From NCBI RefSeq assembly GCF_048060115.1, contig NZ_JBHMIM010000020.1, positions 1-64,000 on the forward strand: a DNA stretch of 64,000 nucleotides. Direction: 5' to 3'. Each line of letters begins with the position of its first letter. The first letter of the stretch is position 1. A program made the translations under genes and the position numbers. Positions 16,349 to 24,345 of this stretch are shown here, piece by piece. This stretch comes from Micromonospora_E sp048060115 (GTDB lineage: Bacteria > Actinomycetota > Actinomycetes > Mycobacteriales > Micromonosporaceae). Under the pieces are notes generated by a model. The model saw only the letters and a program-made list of their open reading frames with translations, was not told where the DNA came from and did no database searches.

Positions 16349-16656
16349 TGCTGATCGCTGCGGTGCTGGCGCTCGCCGTCGGCACGTACGCCTTCCGGGT
16401 TGCCGGAGTCCTGCTACAGGACCGGATCGCGTTGCCGCCACAGCTGCGTACCCTGCTGCCGATCGCCGCAGCCACCTTGCTGGCGGCGCTGGCGGTGACC
16501 GCGGCCCTCACCGATGGTGGTGGTTTCGCCGGCTACGCCCGGCCCGCCGGCGTGCTGGCCGGGCTGCTGCTGGCCTGGCGTCGGGCACCGTTCGTGCTGG
16601 TCGTGGTGGCTGCCGCCGCGACCGCCGCGGTGCTGCGGCTCCTCGGCGTGCCGTGA
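16348..16656 (+). CDS. azlD: AzlD-type small subunit of amino acid exporter
   Basis: A 102-residue membrane protein with three to four hydrophobic helices, the usual size and layout of AzlD (PF05437). It opens with LIAAVLALAVGTYAFRVAGV, and the conserved PPQLRTLLPIAAATLLAALA segment follows. The ATG overlaps the azlC stop by one base, giving stoichiometric synthesis of the two subunits. The gene ends 31 bases before a convergent DUF3043 gene. Confidence 0.9.
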   Translation: MLIAAVLALAVGTYAFRVAGVLLQDRIALPPQLRTLLPIAAATLLAALAVTAALTDGGGFAGYARPAGVLAGLLLAWRRAPFVLVVVAAAATAAVLRLLGVP

Positions 16657-16687
16657 GATCCGCCGAAGGTCGGGTCGGACCGTCGAG

Positions 16688-17305
16688 TCAGATCTTGTCG
16701 CCGAGCTGCACCCGGGGCGTCGGGGTACGCATCCGGCGGAACGTCATCGCCCGCATGATCGCGTAGAAGTACAGGCCCCCCATCCGCTGGTCGGACTTGG
16801 GGTAGCGCTGACGAACCAGCTTGCGGATGCGTCGGGAGATCAACACCGAGTCGACGACGACCAGCACCGCCAGGGTCACCCACAGTAGGTTGGAGCCCAG
16901 CTGGACGGCCGGTGGCATCGTCGGACCGGAGCCGATCAGCACGAGCAGCGCGCCGCCGAAGAACCAGGTGCCGACCGTACGGCGGGAGTCGACCACGTCG
17001 CGGGCGAGGCCACGCTCCGGGGCGCGGTCGCGGGGGCCGCCTTCGCGGCGGAACTCCTCGGAGATGGCCGCCCGTCGGGCCCGCCGTTGCTCGCGGGCCT
17101 CCTGCTTGGTCAACGCCTTGGTGTCGCCAGCGGGCCGGCGACCGGCGGCGGGCCGCTTCGGGGTGACCACCCCGAGCTCCTTCTTGCTCGGGGTGTGGCC
17201 CCGGACCCGGTTGGCTGCGGCTACCTGCTCAGGCTCGGGGACGTCGTCCCCCGGCCGATCGGCTTCCACGACATCGGCGGACTTGCGACGAAACAGGGAG
17301 GGCAC
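16688..17305 (-). CDS. DUF3043 membrane protein
   Basis: A 205-residue protein from a likely GTG at 17305, reading PSLFRRKSADVV. The N-terminal ~115 residues are highly charged (KQEAREQRRARRAAISEEFR) with coiled-coil character. Two membrane helices follow (TWFFGGALLVLIGSGPTMPP and LLWVTLAVLVVVDSVLI), then a basic cytoplasmic tail with RYPKSDQRMGGLYFY. This is the actinobacterial DUF3043 architecture. Function is unknown. The start is uncertain because no strong ribosome site is visible and the frame is open further upstream. The gene lies between azlD (convergent) and murA (same strand, upstream). Confidence 0.8.
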   Translation of the reverse strand: MPSLFRRKSADVVEADRPGDDVPEPEQVAAANRVRGHTPSKKELGVVTPKRPAAGRRPAGDTKALTKQEAREQRRARRAAISEEFRREGGPRDRAPERGLARDVVDSRRTVGTWFFGGALLVLIGSGPTMPPAVQLGSNLLWVTLAVLVVVDSVLISRRIRKLVRQRYPKSDQRMGGLYFYAIMRAMTFRRMRTPTPRVQLGDKI

Positions 17306-17473
17306 TCGTGAAGGGTAGCCAACCAGGGACGGCAACCGCACCTCGCACCCGGTCGGCCGCACCTGCGCCGACGATCTCGCGCTCATCGAGGGACATTCGG
17401 CACAAATCTTCTCGATAAGCGCAAGATCGTCGGGATCTTGCGGCTTCGGCGCCAGGGGCACCGAGGGGTGCGT

Positions 17474-18829
17474 TCAGGGGCGTTCGACGTGGGCGCCGAG
17501 GTCGGCCAACTTGGCCTCGAAGTCCTCGTAGCCACGGTTGATCAGGTCGACGCCGTACACCCGGGAGGTCCCCTCGGCGGCGAGCGCCGCGATGAGGTGG
17601 CTGAAACCGGCCCGCAGATCCGGGATGACCAGGTCGGCGGCGTGTAGCTTGCTCGGCCCGGCGATGACCGCCGAGTGCTTGAAGTTGCGCCGGCCGAAGC
17701 GGCAGGGCGTGCCGCCGAGGCACTCCCGGTAGACCTGGATCGTCGCGCCCATCGTGTTCAGCGCGGCGGTGTAGCCCAGTCGCTGTTCGTACACCGTCTC
17801 GTGGACGATCGACAGGCCCCGGGCCTGGGTCAGGGCGACCACCAGCGGCTGCTGCCAGTCAGTCATGAAACCGGGGTGTACGTCGGTTTCGAGGGCGACC
17901 GCCCGCAGTTCGTTGCCGGGGTGCCAGAACCGGATGCCGCCCTCCTCGCCGGCGCTGCCGACCCGGGGCGGCCGGGCGTCGGTCACCTCGTACGCGCCGC
18001 CGACCGAGCGGAACACGTTCAGGAAGGTCATCATGTCGGCCTGCTGGGCACCGAGCACGTTGACGTCACCGCCGGTGGCCAGCGCCGCCGCCGCCCAGCT
18101 GGCGGCCTCGATCCGGTCCGGGATCGGCCGGTGCGAGTAGCCGCCGAGCCGGGGCACGCCGTGGATCTCGATGACCCGGTCGGTGTGTACCTTGATGATC
18201 GCGCCCATCTTCTGCATCAGGCAGATCAGGTCGATGATCTCCGGCTCGACCGCCGCGTTGCGCAGCTCGGTCACCCCGTCGGCGAGCACCGCGGTCAGCA
18301 GCACCTGCTCGGTGGCGCCGACGCTCGGGTACGGCAGTTCGAACTTCGTACCGTGCAGCCCGTTCGGGGCGGTCAGGTGCAGCCCCTGCGGGGTCTTCTC
18401 GACGACCGCGCCGAACTCGCGCAGTGCCTGCATGTGGAAGTCGATCGGGCGGGGCCCGATGTGGCAGCCGCCCAGGTCCGGGATGAACGCGTGGCCGAGG
18501 CGATGCAGCAGCGGTCCGCAGAACAGAATCGGGATTCGGCTGGAGCCGGCGTGCACGTTGATCTGGTCGAACGAGGCGCTTTCGACGTTGGCCGGGTCGA
18601 GAACGAGTTCGCCGTTCTCCTCGCCGTCACTGACCTTGACCCCGTGCAGTTCGAGCAGGCCACGGACGACCTCGACGTCGCGGATGCGCGGTACGTCGTA
18701 CAGCCGGCTCGGTTCGTCGCCGAGTAGCGCGGCCACCATCGCCTTGGAGACGAGATTCTTGGCGCCCCGGACCCGGATCTGCCCGTGCAGGGGTGTGCCG
18801 CCATGCACGATCAGGACGTCGTCGGTCAA
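17474..18829 (-). CDS. murA: UDP-N-acetylglucosamine 1-carboxyvinyltransferase
   Basis: First committed enzyme of peptidoglycan precursor synthesis; it adds enolpyruvate from PEP to UDP-GlcNAc in the cytosol. The 451-residue protein has the substrate motif GAKN near residue 22 and the active-site Cys in GGCHIGPRPIDFH. This is the fosfomycin-sensitive form, not the Asp-substituted form of some actinobacteria such as mycobacteria. Other signatures are PYPSVGATEQ and the C-terminal DLRAGFSHLIAALAAEGTS. The start is TTG at 18829, chosen because GGAGG sits at the right spacing upstream. The frame is open 45 codons further but without similarity there. The gene is monocistronic as far as can be seen. 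Confidence 0.95.
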   Translation of the reverse strand: MTDDVLIVHGGTPLHGQIRVRGAKNLVSKAMVAALLGDEPSRLYDVPRIRDVEVVRGLLELHGVKVSDGEENGELVLDPANVESASFDQINVHAGSSRIPILFCGPLLHRLGHAFIPDLGGCHIGPRPIDFHMQALREFGAVVEKTPQGLHLTAPNGLHGTKFELPYPSVGATEQVLLTAVLADGVTELRNAAVEPEIIDLICLMQKMGAIIKVHTDRVIEIHGVPRLGGYSHRPIPDRIEAASWAAAALATGGDVNVLGAQQADMMTFLNVFRSVGGAYEVTDARPPRVGSAGEEGGIRFWHPGNELRAVALETDVHPGFMTDWQQPLVVALTQARGLSIVHETVYEQRLGYTAALNTMGATIQVYRECLGGTPCRFGRRNFKHSAVIAGPSKLHAADLVIPDLRAGFSHLIAALAAEGTSRVYGVDLINRGYEDFEAKLADLGAHVERP

Positions 18830-19162
18830 CGAAACCTCCAGCGCGTCGATGCTGCCGTCGTATAGGGGTGGAGCTGGGCCCGGCGATGCGGGGAGATGTG
18901 TCCCGGTCGGCGGTGGGCGAAACCCGCACGACCGCGGACGGGGCCAGCGGTCGGTGGTGCGCAAGGCATCAGTCGGTTACCGACCGTGCGCATTGGCATC
19001 GACGATCCGCGTCGCCCGTTCGTCGCCGGGGAAGCATAGCGCTCTGTGATGAAAGAGGGATCCCGCAACCGCTGCGATTGGCACGAATTCGGGAACGATG
19101 GCCCGCTTATGTAGGTCTTAGATTACGTTGGGTGACCTATTGGTGGGGTGTCGGTTATCCGA
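18830..19162. other. Intergenic region, 333 bases, between murA start and nadA end
   Basis: The region is non-coding as far as I can see. It should hold the murA promoter on the minus strand. The part at 19085-19145 is clearly less GC-rich than the surroundings. No convincing -35/-10 pair, palindrome or RNA element was found. Frames crossing it lack ribosome sites. Confidence 0.5.
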
Positions 19163-20341
19163 TCAGGGCAGCGCCAGCATCTGATCGAGCGCCACCCGCG
19201 CGAAGTGCGCCGTCCGCTCCTCGACCGTGATCTGATTGGGCACCCGCCCGGCGACGAGCTCCTCCAGCGCCCACACCAGGTGCGGCAGATCGATCCGGTT
19301 CATCGTCGAGCAGTAGCAGACCGCCCGGTCCAGGAACATGACCTGCTTGTCCGGGTGGGCCAGCGCCAACCGCCGGACCAGGTTCAGCTCGGTGCCGACC
19401 GCCCACGCCGAACCGGCCGGCGCGGCCTCGATGGCCCGGATGATGTACTCCGTCGAGCCGACCTGATCGGCCGCGGTGACCACCTCGTAGCGGCACTCCG
19501 GGTGGACCAGCACGTTGACCCCGGGGACCCGCATCCGTACCTCGTCGACGCTGCTGCGGGTGAACCGGCCGTGCACCGAGCAGTGCCCCCGCCAGAGCAC
19601 CATCTTCGCCTCGCGCAACTGCTGCGCGGTCAGCCCACCACCGGGCTTGTGCGGGTCGTAGAGCACACAGTCGTCGGCGTCCAGCCCCATCTCCAGCACC
19701 GCCGTGTTGCGGCCCAGATGCTGGTCCGGCAGGAAGAGCACCCGCTGACCGCGCTCGAACGCCCAGTCCAGCGCCCGCCTGGCGTTCGACGAGGTACAGA
19801 CCACCCCGCCGTTTCGGCCGACGAACCCCTTGATGTCCGCCGACGAGTTCATGTACGTCACCGGGACCGTCGAGGTCGCCGCGCCCGCGTCGGCCAGCGC
19901 CTCCCAGGCGGTCTCCACCTGGCCCAGCACCGCCATGTCCGCCATCGAACAGCCGGCGGCCAGATCCGGCAGGATCACCCGCTGGGCGTCGCCGGTCAGG
20001 ATGTCGGCGCTCTCCGCCATGAAGTGCACGCCGCAGAAGACGATGAACTCGGCGGACGGCCGGGCGGCGGCCTCCCGGGCCAGCTTGAACGAGTCGCCGG
20101 TCACGTCGGCGAACTGGATCACCTCGTCGCGCTGGTAGTGGTGCCCGAGGACGAAGACCCGGTCACCCAGGGCGGCCTTGGCGGCGGTGGCCCGGGCGAC
20201 CAGGTCCGGGTCGCTCGGTGCCGGAAGCTCACCCGGGCATTCGACCCCGCGTTCGGTAGCCGGGTCGCTACCCCGACCGAGCAGCAACAGAGCGGTCGCG
20301 GTGCTGGAGGGCTCAACCCACGTCGAAGTCACGAGATCCAT
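19163..20341 (-). CDS. nadA: Quinolinate synthase A
   Basis: Fe-S enzyme that condenses iminoaspartate with dihydroxyacetone phosphate to quinolinate in NAD biosynthesis. From the ATG at 20341 it has 392 residues. Cluster and active-site motifs are clear: VLGHHYQRDEVIQFAD, FCGVHFMAESADIL, MNSSADIKGF, FLPDQHLGRNT, WRGHCSVHGRF, HPECRYEV and CYCSTMNRIDL. The start is not backed by a strong ribosome site, and a GTG three codons in is also possible. nadB and nadC, its usual partners, are not adjacent. It is divergent from the glycerate kinase gene across a 60-base gap that carries a perfect palindrome. Confidence 0.95.
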   Translation of the reverse strand: MDLVTSTWVEPSSTATALLLLGRGSDPATERGVECPGELPAPSDPDLVARATAAKAALGDRVFVLGHHYQRDEVIQFADVTGDSFKLAREAAARPSAEFIVFCGVHFMAESADILTGDAQRVILPDLAAGCSMADMAVLGQVETAWEALADAGAATSTVPVTYMNSSADIKGFVGRNGGVVCTSSNARRALDWAFERGQRVLFLPDQHLGRNTAVLEMGLDADDCVLYDPHKPGGGLTAQQLREAKMVLWRGHCSVHGRFTRSSVDEVRMRVPGVNVLVHPECRYEVVTAADQVGSTEYIIRAIEAAPAGSAWAVGTELNLVRRLALAHPDKQVMFLDRAVCYCSTMNRIDLPHLVWALEELVAGRVPNQITVEERTAHFARVALDQMLALP

Positions 20342-20375
20342 GCTCGCACAGGTCCGCCCGCCCGCGACCAGCCCG

Positions 20376-20393
20376 AGTGTGGCCTGCCACACT
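20376..20393. promoter_or_regulatory. Perfect 8+8 palindrome in the nadA / glycerate kinase divergent promoter
   Basis: AGTGTGGC, 2-base spacer, GCCACACT. It lies 9 bases before the kinase ATG and 35 bases upstream of the nadA ATG, in a gap of only 60 bases. Its position fits an operator acting on one or both genes. The cognate regulator is not identifiable from the window. Confidence 0.55.
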
Positions 20394-20401
20394 GCCAGAC
20401 C

Positions 20402-21547
20402 ATGCGGGTCCTGATCTGTCCGGACAAGTTCGCCGGCACCCTCACCGCTCCCGAGGCGGCAGCAGCGGTCGCCGCCGGCTGGCGGGACCGGGCACCCGCC
20501 GACGAAATCGTGGAGTTGCCGCTGTCCGACGGTGGACCGGGCTTCGTCGACGCGCTCGCCGGCCCGACCGGCGGGCGGCGAATCGCCGTACCCACCGTCG
20601 ACCCGCTGGGCCGGCCGGCCGTCGGGGAGATCCTGCTGGTCGACGGTCCGGCCGGCCGGACCGGGTACGTGGAGAGCGCCCAGGCCTGCGGCCTGCACCT
20701 GCTGACCCCGGCCGAGCGTGACCCGAAACACACCACCTCGTACGGGCTGGGTGTGCTGCTGCTCGCGGCGGTGGAGCACGGTGCACGTCGGGTCGTCGTC
20801 GGGCTCGGCGGCTCGGCCACCAACGACGCCGGTGCCGGCATGCTGACCGCGCTCGGCACCGCCGTGCTGGACGTCGCCGGCTACGCCCTGCCCTACGGCG
20901 GGGCCGCGCTCGCCGGCGCCCACTCGCTCGACGGCGTACCCCGGCTGCGCGCAGTGGAGCTGGTCGCCGCCACCGACGTCGACAACCCGCTGACCGGGCT
21001 GCACGGCGCCAGCAACGTGTACGGGCCGCAGAAAGGCGCCGACCGGGCCGACGTACTGCTGCTCGATGCCGCGTTGCAGCGGTTCGCCGGCGTACTCGTC
21101 GCGGGTCTGCCCGGCTGCCCGGCGGAGGTCGCCGCCTGGCCCGGAGCCGGTGCCGCCGGTGGCATCGGTGCCGCCCTGCTCGCCCTCGGCGGCCGGTGCG
21201 AATCCGGCATCGACCTGGTCACCGGCCTGATCGGGCTGCCCGCCGCGCTGGACGCGGCCGACCTGGTGATCAGCGGCGAAGGGTCGTTCGACCACCAGTC
21301 GCTGCGCGGAAAGGTGGTCGCCGGGGTGGCCGGCGCGGCCCGGGACCGGGGGTTGCCCTGCGTGGTGATCGCCGGCCAGGTGGCCACCGGGCGGCGGGAG
21401 GCCGCAGCGGCCGGGGTCACCGAGGCGTACGCCCTGGTAGACCACTTCGGCGGGGAGACCGGCGGCGGCCTGGACCAGGCGCTGGCCCGCCCGGCCGACG
21501 GGCTACGCCAGATCGCCGCCCGGCTGGCCGGTCAGTGGAGCCGTTGA
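20402..21547 (+). CDS. Glycerate kinase (GarK/GlxK family)
   Basis: Phosphorylates D-glycerate, feeding glyoxylate or serine carbon into glycolysis. From ATG 20402 it has 381 residues, the usual length. Family motifs include VLICPDKFAGTLTAPEAA, ELPLSDGGPGFVDAL, GLGGSATNDAGAGML, ATDVDNPLTG, GASNVYGPQKGA and ISGEGSFDHQSLRGK. The reading frame continues upstream antisense to nadA and should be ignored. There is no strong ribosome site; the palindrome and a potential -10 sit just before the ATG. The regiospecificity (2- or 3-phosphoglycerate) cannot be told from sequence. Confidence 0.93.
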   Translation: MRVLICPDKFAGTLTAPEAAAAVAAGWRDRAPADEIVELPLSDGGPGFVDALAGPTGGRRIAVPTVDPLGRPAVGEILLVDGPAGRTGYVESAQACGLHLLTPAERDPKHTTSYGLGVLLLAAVEHGARRVVVGLGGSATNDAGAGMLTALGTAVLDVAGYALPYGGAALAGAHSLDGVPRLRAVELVAATDVDNPLTGLHGASNVYGPQKGADRADVLLLDAALQRFAGVLVAGLPGCPAEVAAWPGAGAAGGIGAALLALGGRCESGIDLVTGLIGLPAALDAADLVISGEGSFDHQSLRGKVVAGVAGAARDRGLPCVVIAGQVATGRREAAAAGVTEAYALVDHFGGETGGGLDQALARPADGLRQIAARLAGQWSR

Positions 21548-21686
21548 CGGTACGTCCGGCTACGGTGAGTGTGATCTGGGTGGCTCGTCATGCACAGATT
21601 GTCGGCGCCGGATTGGGAATCGTGGCCGGGGCGGTTAGCGTTACCCAATACGGACGAGTACGCACCGTCGCAGGGGAGACCTTCAC

Positions 21687-22055
21687 GTGAGCACATCAGC
21701 CCAGTCCGAAACGGCCGAGACCGCAGCCTCGACCACCATCGCCCTCACCGACCTGGCGGCCGAGAAGGTCAAGGCGCTGCTCGACCAGGAGGGCCGCGAC
21801 GACCTGCGGCTGCGGGTCGCCGTGCAGCCCGGTGGCTGCTCCGGCCTGCGGTACCAGCTGTTCTTCGACGAGCGTTCCCTGGACGGGGACGTCGTCACCG
21901 ACTTCGGCGGCGTCGGGGTCGTGGTGGACCGGATGAGCGCCCCGTACCTCTCGGGCGCGAAGATCGACTTCGCCGACCGGATCGACGCCCAGGGCTTCAC
22001 GATCGACAACCCGAACGCGCAGAACTCCTGCGCCTGCGGCGACTCCTTCCACTGA
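21687..22055 (+). CDS. erpA: A-type iron-sulfur carrier protein (ErpA/HesB/IscA family)
   Basis: Carrier that delivers Fe-S clusters to apoproteins. The 122-residue protein has a ~20-residue polar extension, then the HesB fold (TIALTDLAAEKVKALL). The three cluster Cys are in GGCSGLRYQ and SCACGDSFH. The GTG start follows GGGGAG. It lies between glycerate kinase and a PfkB kinase and near nadA, a 4Fe-4S enzyme it may serve; in actinomycetes this gene sits near the respiratory cluster. A near-perfect long hairpin follows the stop by 12 bases. Confidence 0.92.
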   Translation: MSTSAQSETAETAASTTIALTDLAAEKVKALLDQEGRDDLRLRVAVQPGGCSGLRYQLFFDERSLDGDVVTDFGGVGVVVDRMSAPYLSGAKIDFADRIDAQGFTIDNPNAQNSCACGDSFH

Positions 22056-22067
22056 GCCTGCGCCACT

Positions 22068-22127
22068 GACACACCACCGGTGACCGTCCGGGTCGGCGAC
22101 GACCCGGACGGTCACCGGTGGTGTGTC
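22068..22127. terminator. Perfect 28-bp stem hairpin with GCGA loop
   Basis: Left arm 22068-22095 and right arm 22100-22127 are exactly complementary over 28 bases, with a GNRA-type tetraloop GCGA at 22096-22099. It starts 12 bases after the erpA stop and ends about 100 bases before the next gene. No U-tract follows, so it would act as an I-shaped actinobacterial terminator. The stem is unusually long and perfect. Confidence 0.75.
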
Positions 22128-22225
22128 GATCGTGCGCTGTTGAGGCAGGTGTGGGTTGTGAGGGTGACCGTGCCGGTAAGCTGACCGACGCACGTTTTTC
22201 ATACCCCCGACACCCGAGGGCCCTC

Positions 22226-23203
22226 ATGAAGATCGCCGTCACCGGCTCGATCGCCACCGACCACCTGATGCACTTTCCCGGCCGGTTCGCCGACCAGCTC
22301 ATCGCCGACCAGCTGGACAAGGTGTCCCTGTCGTTCCTCGTCGACGACCTCGTGGTCCGCCGGGGTGGGGTGGCGGCCAACATCGCCTTCGGGATGGCCC
22401 AGCTCGGCCTGCGGCCGGTGCTGCTCGGCGCGGTCGGCGCCGACTTCGCCGACTACCGTTCCTGGCTGGAGCGCCACGGCGTCGACTGCGACTCGGTGCA
22501 CGTCAGCGAGCTGGCCCACACGGCCCGCTTCGTCTGCACCACCGACGACGACCTGTGCCAGATCGCGTCGTTCTACGCCGGCGCGATGAGCGAGGCCCGC
22601 AACATCGAGTTGGCGCCGGTTTCCACCCGGGTCGACGGCCTCGATCTGGTGCTGGTCAGCGCCAACGACCCGGCGGCGATGCTGCGGCACTCGGCCGAGT
22701 GCCGCGACCGCGGTTACCGGTTCGCCGCCGACCCGTCGCAGCAGCTGGCCCGGATGAGCGGCGAGGACGTCCGGCAGCTAATCGACGGCGCGGAGTATCT
22801 GCTGACCAACGAGTACGAGCGGTCGCTGCTGGAGAGCAAGGTCGGCCTCACCGGCGACCAGCTGCTCGACCTGGTGTCGGTCCGGGTCACCACGCTCGGT
22901 GCCGACGGCGTGGAGATCACCGGCCGGGGCTTCGAGCGGATCCACGTACCGGTGGCCCGCGACGTCGTCGCCGACGACCCGACCGGCGTCGGTGACGGTT
23001 TCCGGGCCGGGTTCTTCGCCGCGCTCGGCTGGGGCCTCGGCCTGGAGCGGGCCGCGCAGGTCGGCTGCCTGGTCGCCGCGCTGGTGCTGGAGACCACCGG
23101 CCCGCAGGAGTACGACGTCAAGCCGGACATCTTCCTCAAGCGTCTCGCCGACTCGTACGGCGACGCCGCCGCCGAGGACGTCCGCCCCTTCCTTCCCACC
23201 TGA
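22226..23203 (+). CDS. PfkB-family carbohydrate/nucleoside kinase (adenosine-kinase-like)
   Basis: A ribokinase-fold sugar or nucleoside kinase. The 325-residue protein starts at ATG 22226 after GAGGG. Motifs are the N-terminal GSIATDHLMHFPGRF, the substrate loop GGVAANIAFGMAQLG and the C-terminal PfkB signature DDPTGVGDGFRAGF with its catalytic Asp and anion-hole glycines. Actinobacterial adenosine kinases look like this, and an orthologue lies near the cta/qcr cluster in Streptomyces. Adenosine as substrate is likely but not proven. Confidence 0.88.
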   Translation: MKIAVTGSIATDHLMHFPGRFADQLIADQLDKVSLSFLVDDLVVRRGGVAANIAFGMAQLGLRPVLLGAVGADFADYRSWLERHGVDCDSVHVSELAHTARFVCTTDDDLCQIASFYAGAMSEARNIELAPVSTRVDGLDLVLVSANDPAAMLRHSAECRDRGYRFAADPSQQLARMSGEDVRQLIDGAEYLLTNEYERSLLESKVGLTGDQLLDLVSVRVTTLGADGVEITGRGFERIHVPVARDVVADDPTGVGDGFRAGFFAALGWGLGLERAAQVGCLVAALVLETTGPQEYDVKPDIFLKRLADSYGDAAAEDVRPFLPT

Positions 23204-23227
23204 CCGCACGGTCCACCAGCGCACGCA

Positions 23228-23253
23228 GGTTCACAAGATCGGTTCACAAGATC
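23228..23253. repeat. Exact 13-bp tandem duplication
   Basis: 23228-23240 and 23241-23253 are identical (GGTTCACAAGATC). The second copy runs into the left arm of the hairpin that begins at 23250. Confidence 0.8.
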
Positions 23254-23312
23254 AATGTGAGCGCCAGATACCCCAAAACCGCCGTTTAGGGTATCTGCCG
23301 CTCACATTGATC
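23250..23312. terminator. 24-bp stem hairpin downstream of the PfkB-family kinase
   Basis: Arms 23250-23273 and 23289-23312 pair with one mismatch around a 15-base loop. It starts 47 bases after the kinase stop. It is markedly less GC-rich than its surroundings. It could be a terminator or the footprint of a small mobile repeat. Confidence 0.6.
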
Positions 23313-23659
23313 TTCAACCCGGCAGCCGGTCCAGCGCGGCGTGCAGGAAGGCGTCACCGTCGCCATCACGGTCCTTCGGATCCACCCTGTGATCCGAGAG
23401 ATCCGGGTCCGTGGCTGGCCTCAGGGGGAGGACACCGTTCGACCGTGATCCCCCTGAGGGATTTTGATCCCGCAGGGGGATCAGGCTGAAACAGAGTTCG
23501 GCTTCCCATGCTCCGGATTGCTGACGGTCGTGCTAGCCTGCGGTCTTGCAGGAGGCCCGTAGTGGTTCCCGCAGCCGCCTTGGGGCCCGCTTACGCGGGC
23601 CCTTCGTGCATCTGGCAGCTTTTGTGCGTCTGGGAGGTCGGGGAGCGAACGCCGCCTGG
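23313..23659. other. Non-coding region with overlapping inverted repeats
   Basis: With the preceding hairpin this makes a 456-base gene-free stretch. Three arms occur at 23419-23429, 23449-23459 and 23473-23482. The middle arm can pair perfectly with either neighbour (11 bp with the first; GATCCCCCTG at 23447-23456 pairs 10 bp with the third), so the two hairpins exclude each other. A further 8-bp hairpin with loop TTAC lies at 23583-23602, correctly placed as terminator of the minus-strand DUF397 gene. No tRNA fold or protein gene was found. Confidence 0.5.
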
Positions 23660-23860
23660 TCACCTCACACGATCAGCAGCGAAGTGGGTGACGAACGCGG
23701 TCCACTGGTCGGCGGAGAAGAGCAACGTCGGTCCGGTGCGGTCCTTGCTGTCGCGGACCGCGACAGCGTCCGGCAGTACGGCGCACTCGACGCAGTCGCC
23801 GTTGTTGGCGCTGCGGCTGCTGGTGAACCAGCGGGCGGTCGTCGGATCGGGGGTGGGCAT
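23660..23860 (-). CDS. DUF397 protein
   Basis: A 66-residue protein with the DUF397 hallmark WFTSSRSANNGDCVECAVLPDAVAVRDSKD and the C-terminal F(S)ADQWTAFVTHF. DUF397 proteins are abundant in actinomycetes and are usually paired with an XRE/DUF5753 regulator. In Streptomyces such pairs (whiJ-like) affect development, and DUF397 may act as a small partner or toxin-like antagonist. The start is ATG 23860. The regulator normally found just upstream is broken here. Confidence 0.9.
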   Translation of the reverse strand: MPTPDPTTARWFTSSRSANNGDCVECAVLPDAVAVRDSKDRTGPTLLFSADQWTAFVTHFAADRVR

Positions 23861-23874
23861 GACAGCCTCCGGTG

Positions 23875-24345
23875 CTATGCCGCGTCGGCCAGCTCCCGGA
23901 TCAGCGCGCGGGAATCGGCGGGCGAGAGGGCGGCCTGACGCAGGTTGTCGGCCACCATCGTGTAAGTGCGCACCCCGTCCGGGTCCTGGATGTACATCGC
24001 ACCGTCGAGCAGCTCGGTGTAGGCGATCGGCCGGACCCGGTCGAAGTCCAGCACCACGAACTTGCCGATCGCGCCGGCCGCATGCGGCCCGTCCTCGGGC
24101 CGGATGATCTGCACGGTGACGTGCGGCAGGCTGGCGAGGTCGGCCAGGTGCCGAGGGTGAGCGCCTGGGCGTACTCCTCGGTCTGGAGCAGGCCGGGGAG
24201 CACCATCGACTCGAAGACGAACGCGCTGTCGGCCAGCCCTTCCAACCCGACGTAGGTCCGGAACCAGTCGGGCACGACGTTCGCCCAGGGCGCCCACCAG
24301 GTCTTGGCGTCCGACCGTCCGGCCAACGAGGTGAGTAGCGACTCA
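23875..24345 (-). pseudogene. Remnant of an XRE/DUF5753 regulator
   Basis: Only the sensor (DUF5753) half is recognisable, in two frames. The first piece reads TWWAPWANVVPDWFRTYVGL to PGLLQTEEYAQALTLG. At about 24150 the text jumps directly to HLADLASLPHVTVQII in another frame and continues to AADSRALIRELADAA-like residues ending at 23875. Roughly 70 residues that normally lie between these segments are missing. The N-terminal helix-turn-helix is absent upstream of ~24345. The gene is therefore disrupted by an internal deletion with frameshift and a 5' deletion. Confidence 0.75.

Noticed and set aside
16218..16766. Open frame overlapping azlD
   Set aside because: Arg-rich out-of-frame translation of azlC/azlD; no membrane or domain signal of its own.
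23500..23610. tRNA-like or small RNA gene
   Set aside because: The 8-bp hairpin at 23583-23602 is isolated; no cloverleaf can be drawn and no CCA end is seen.
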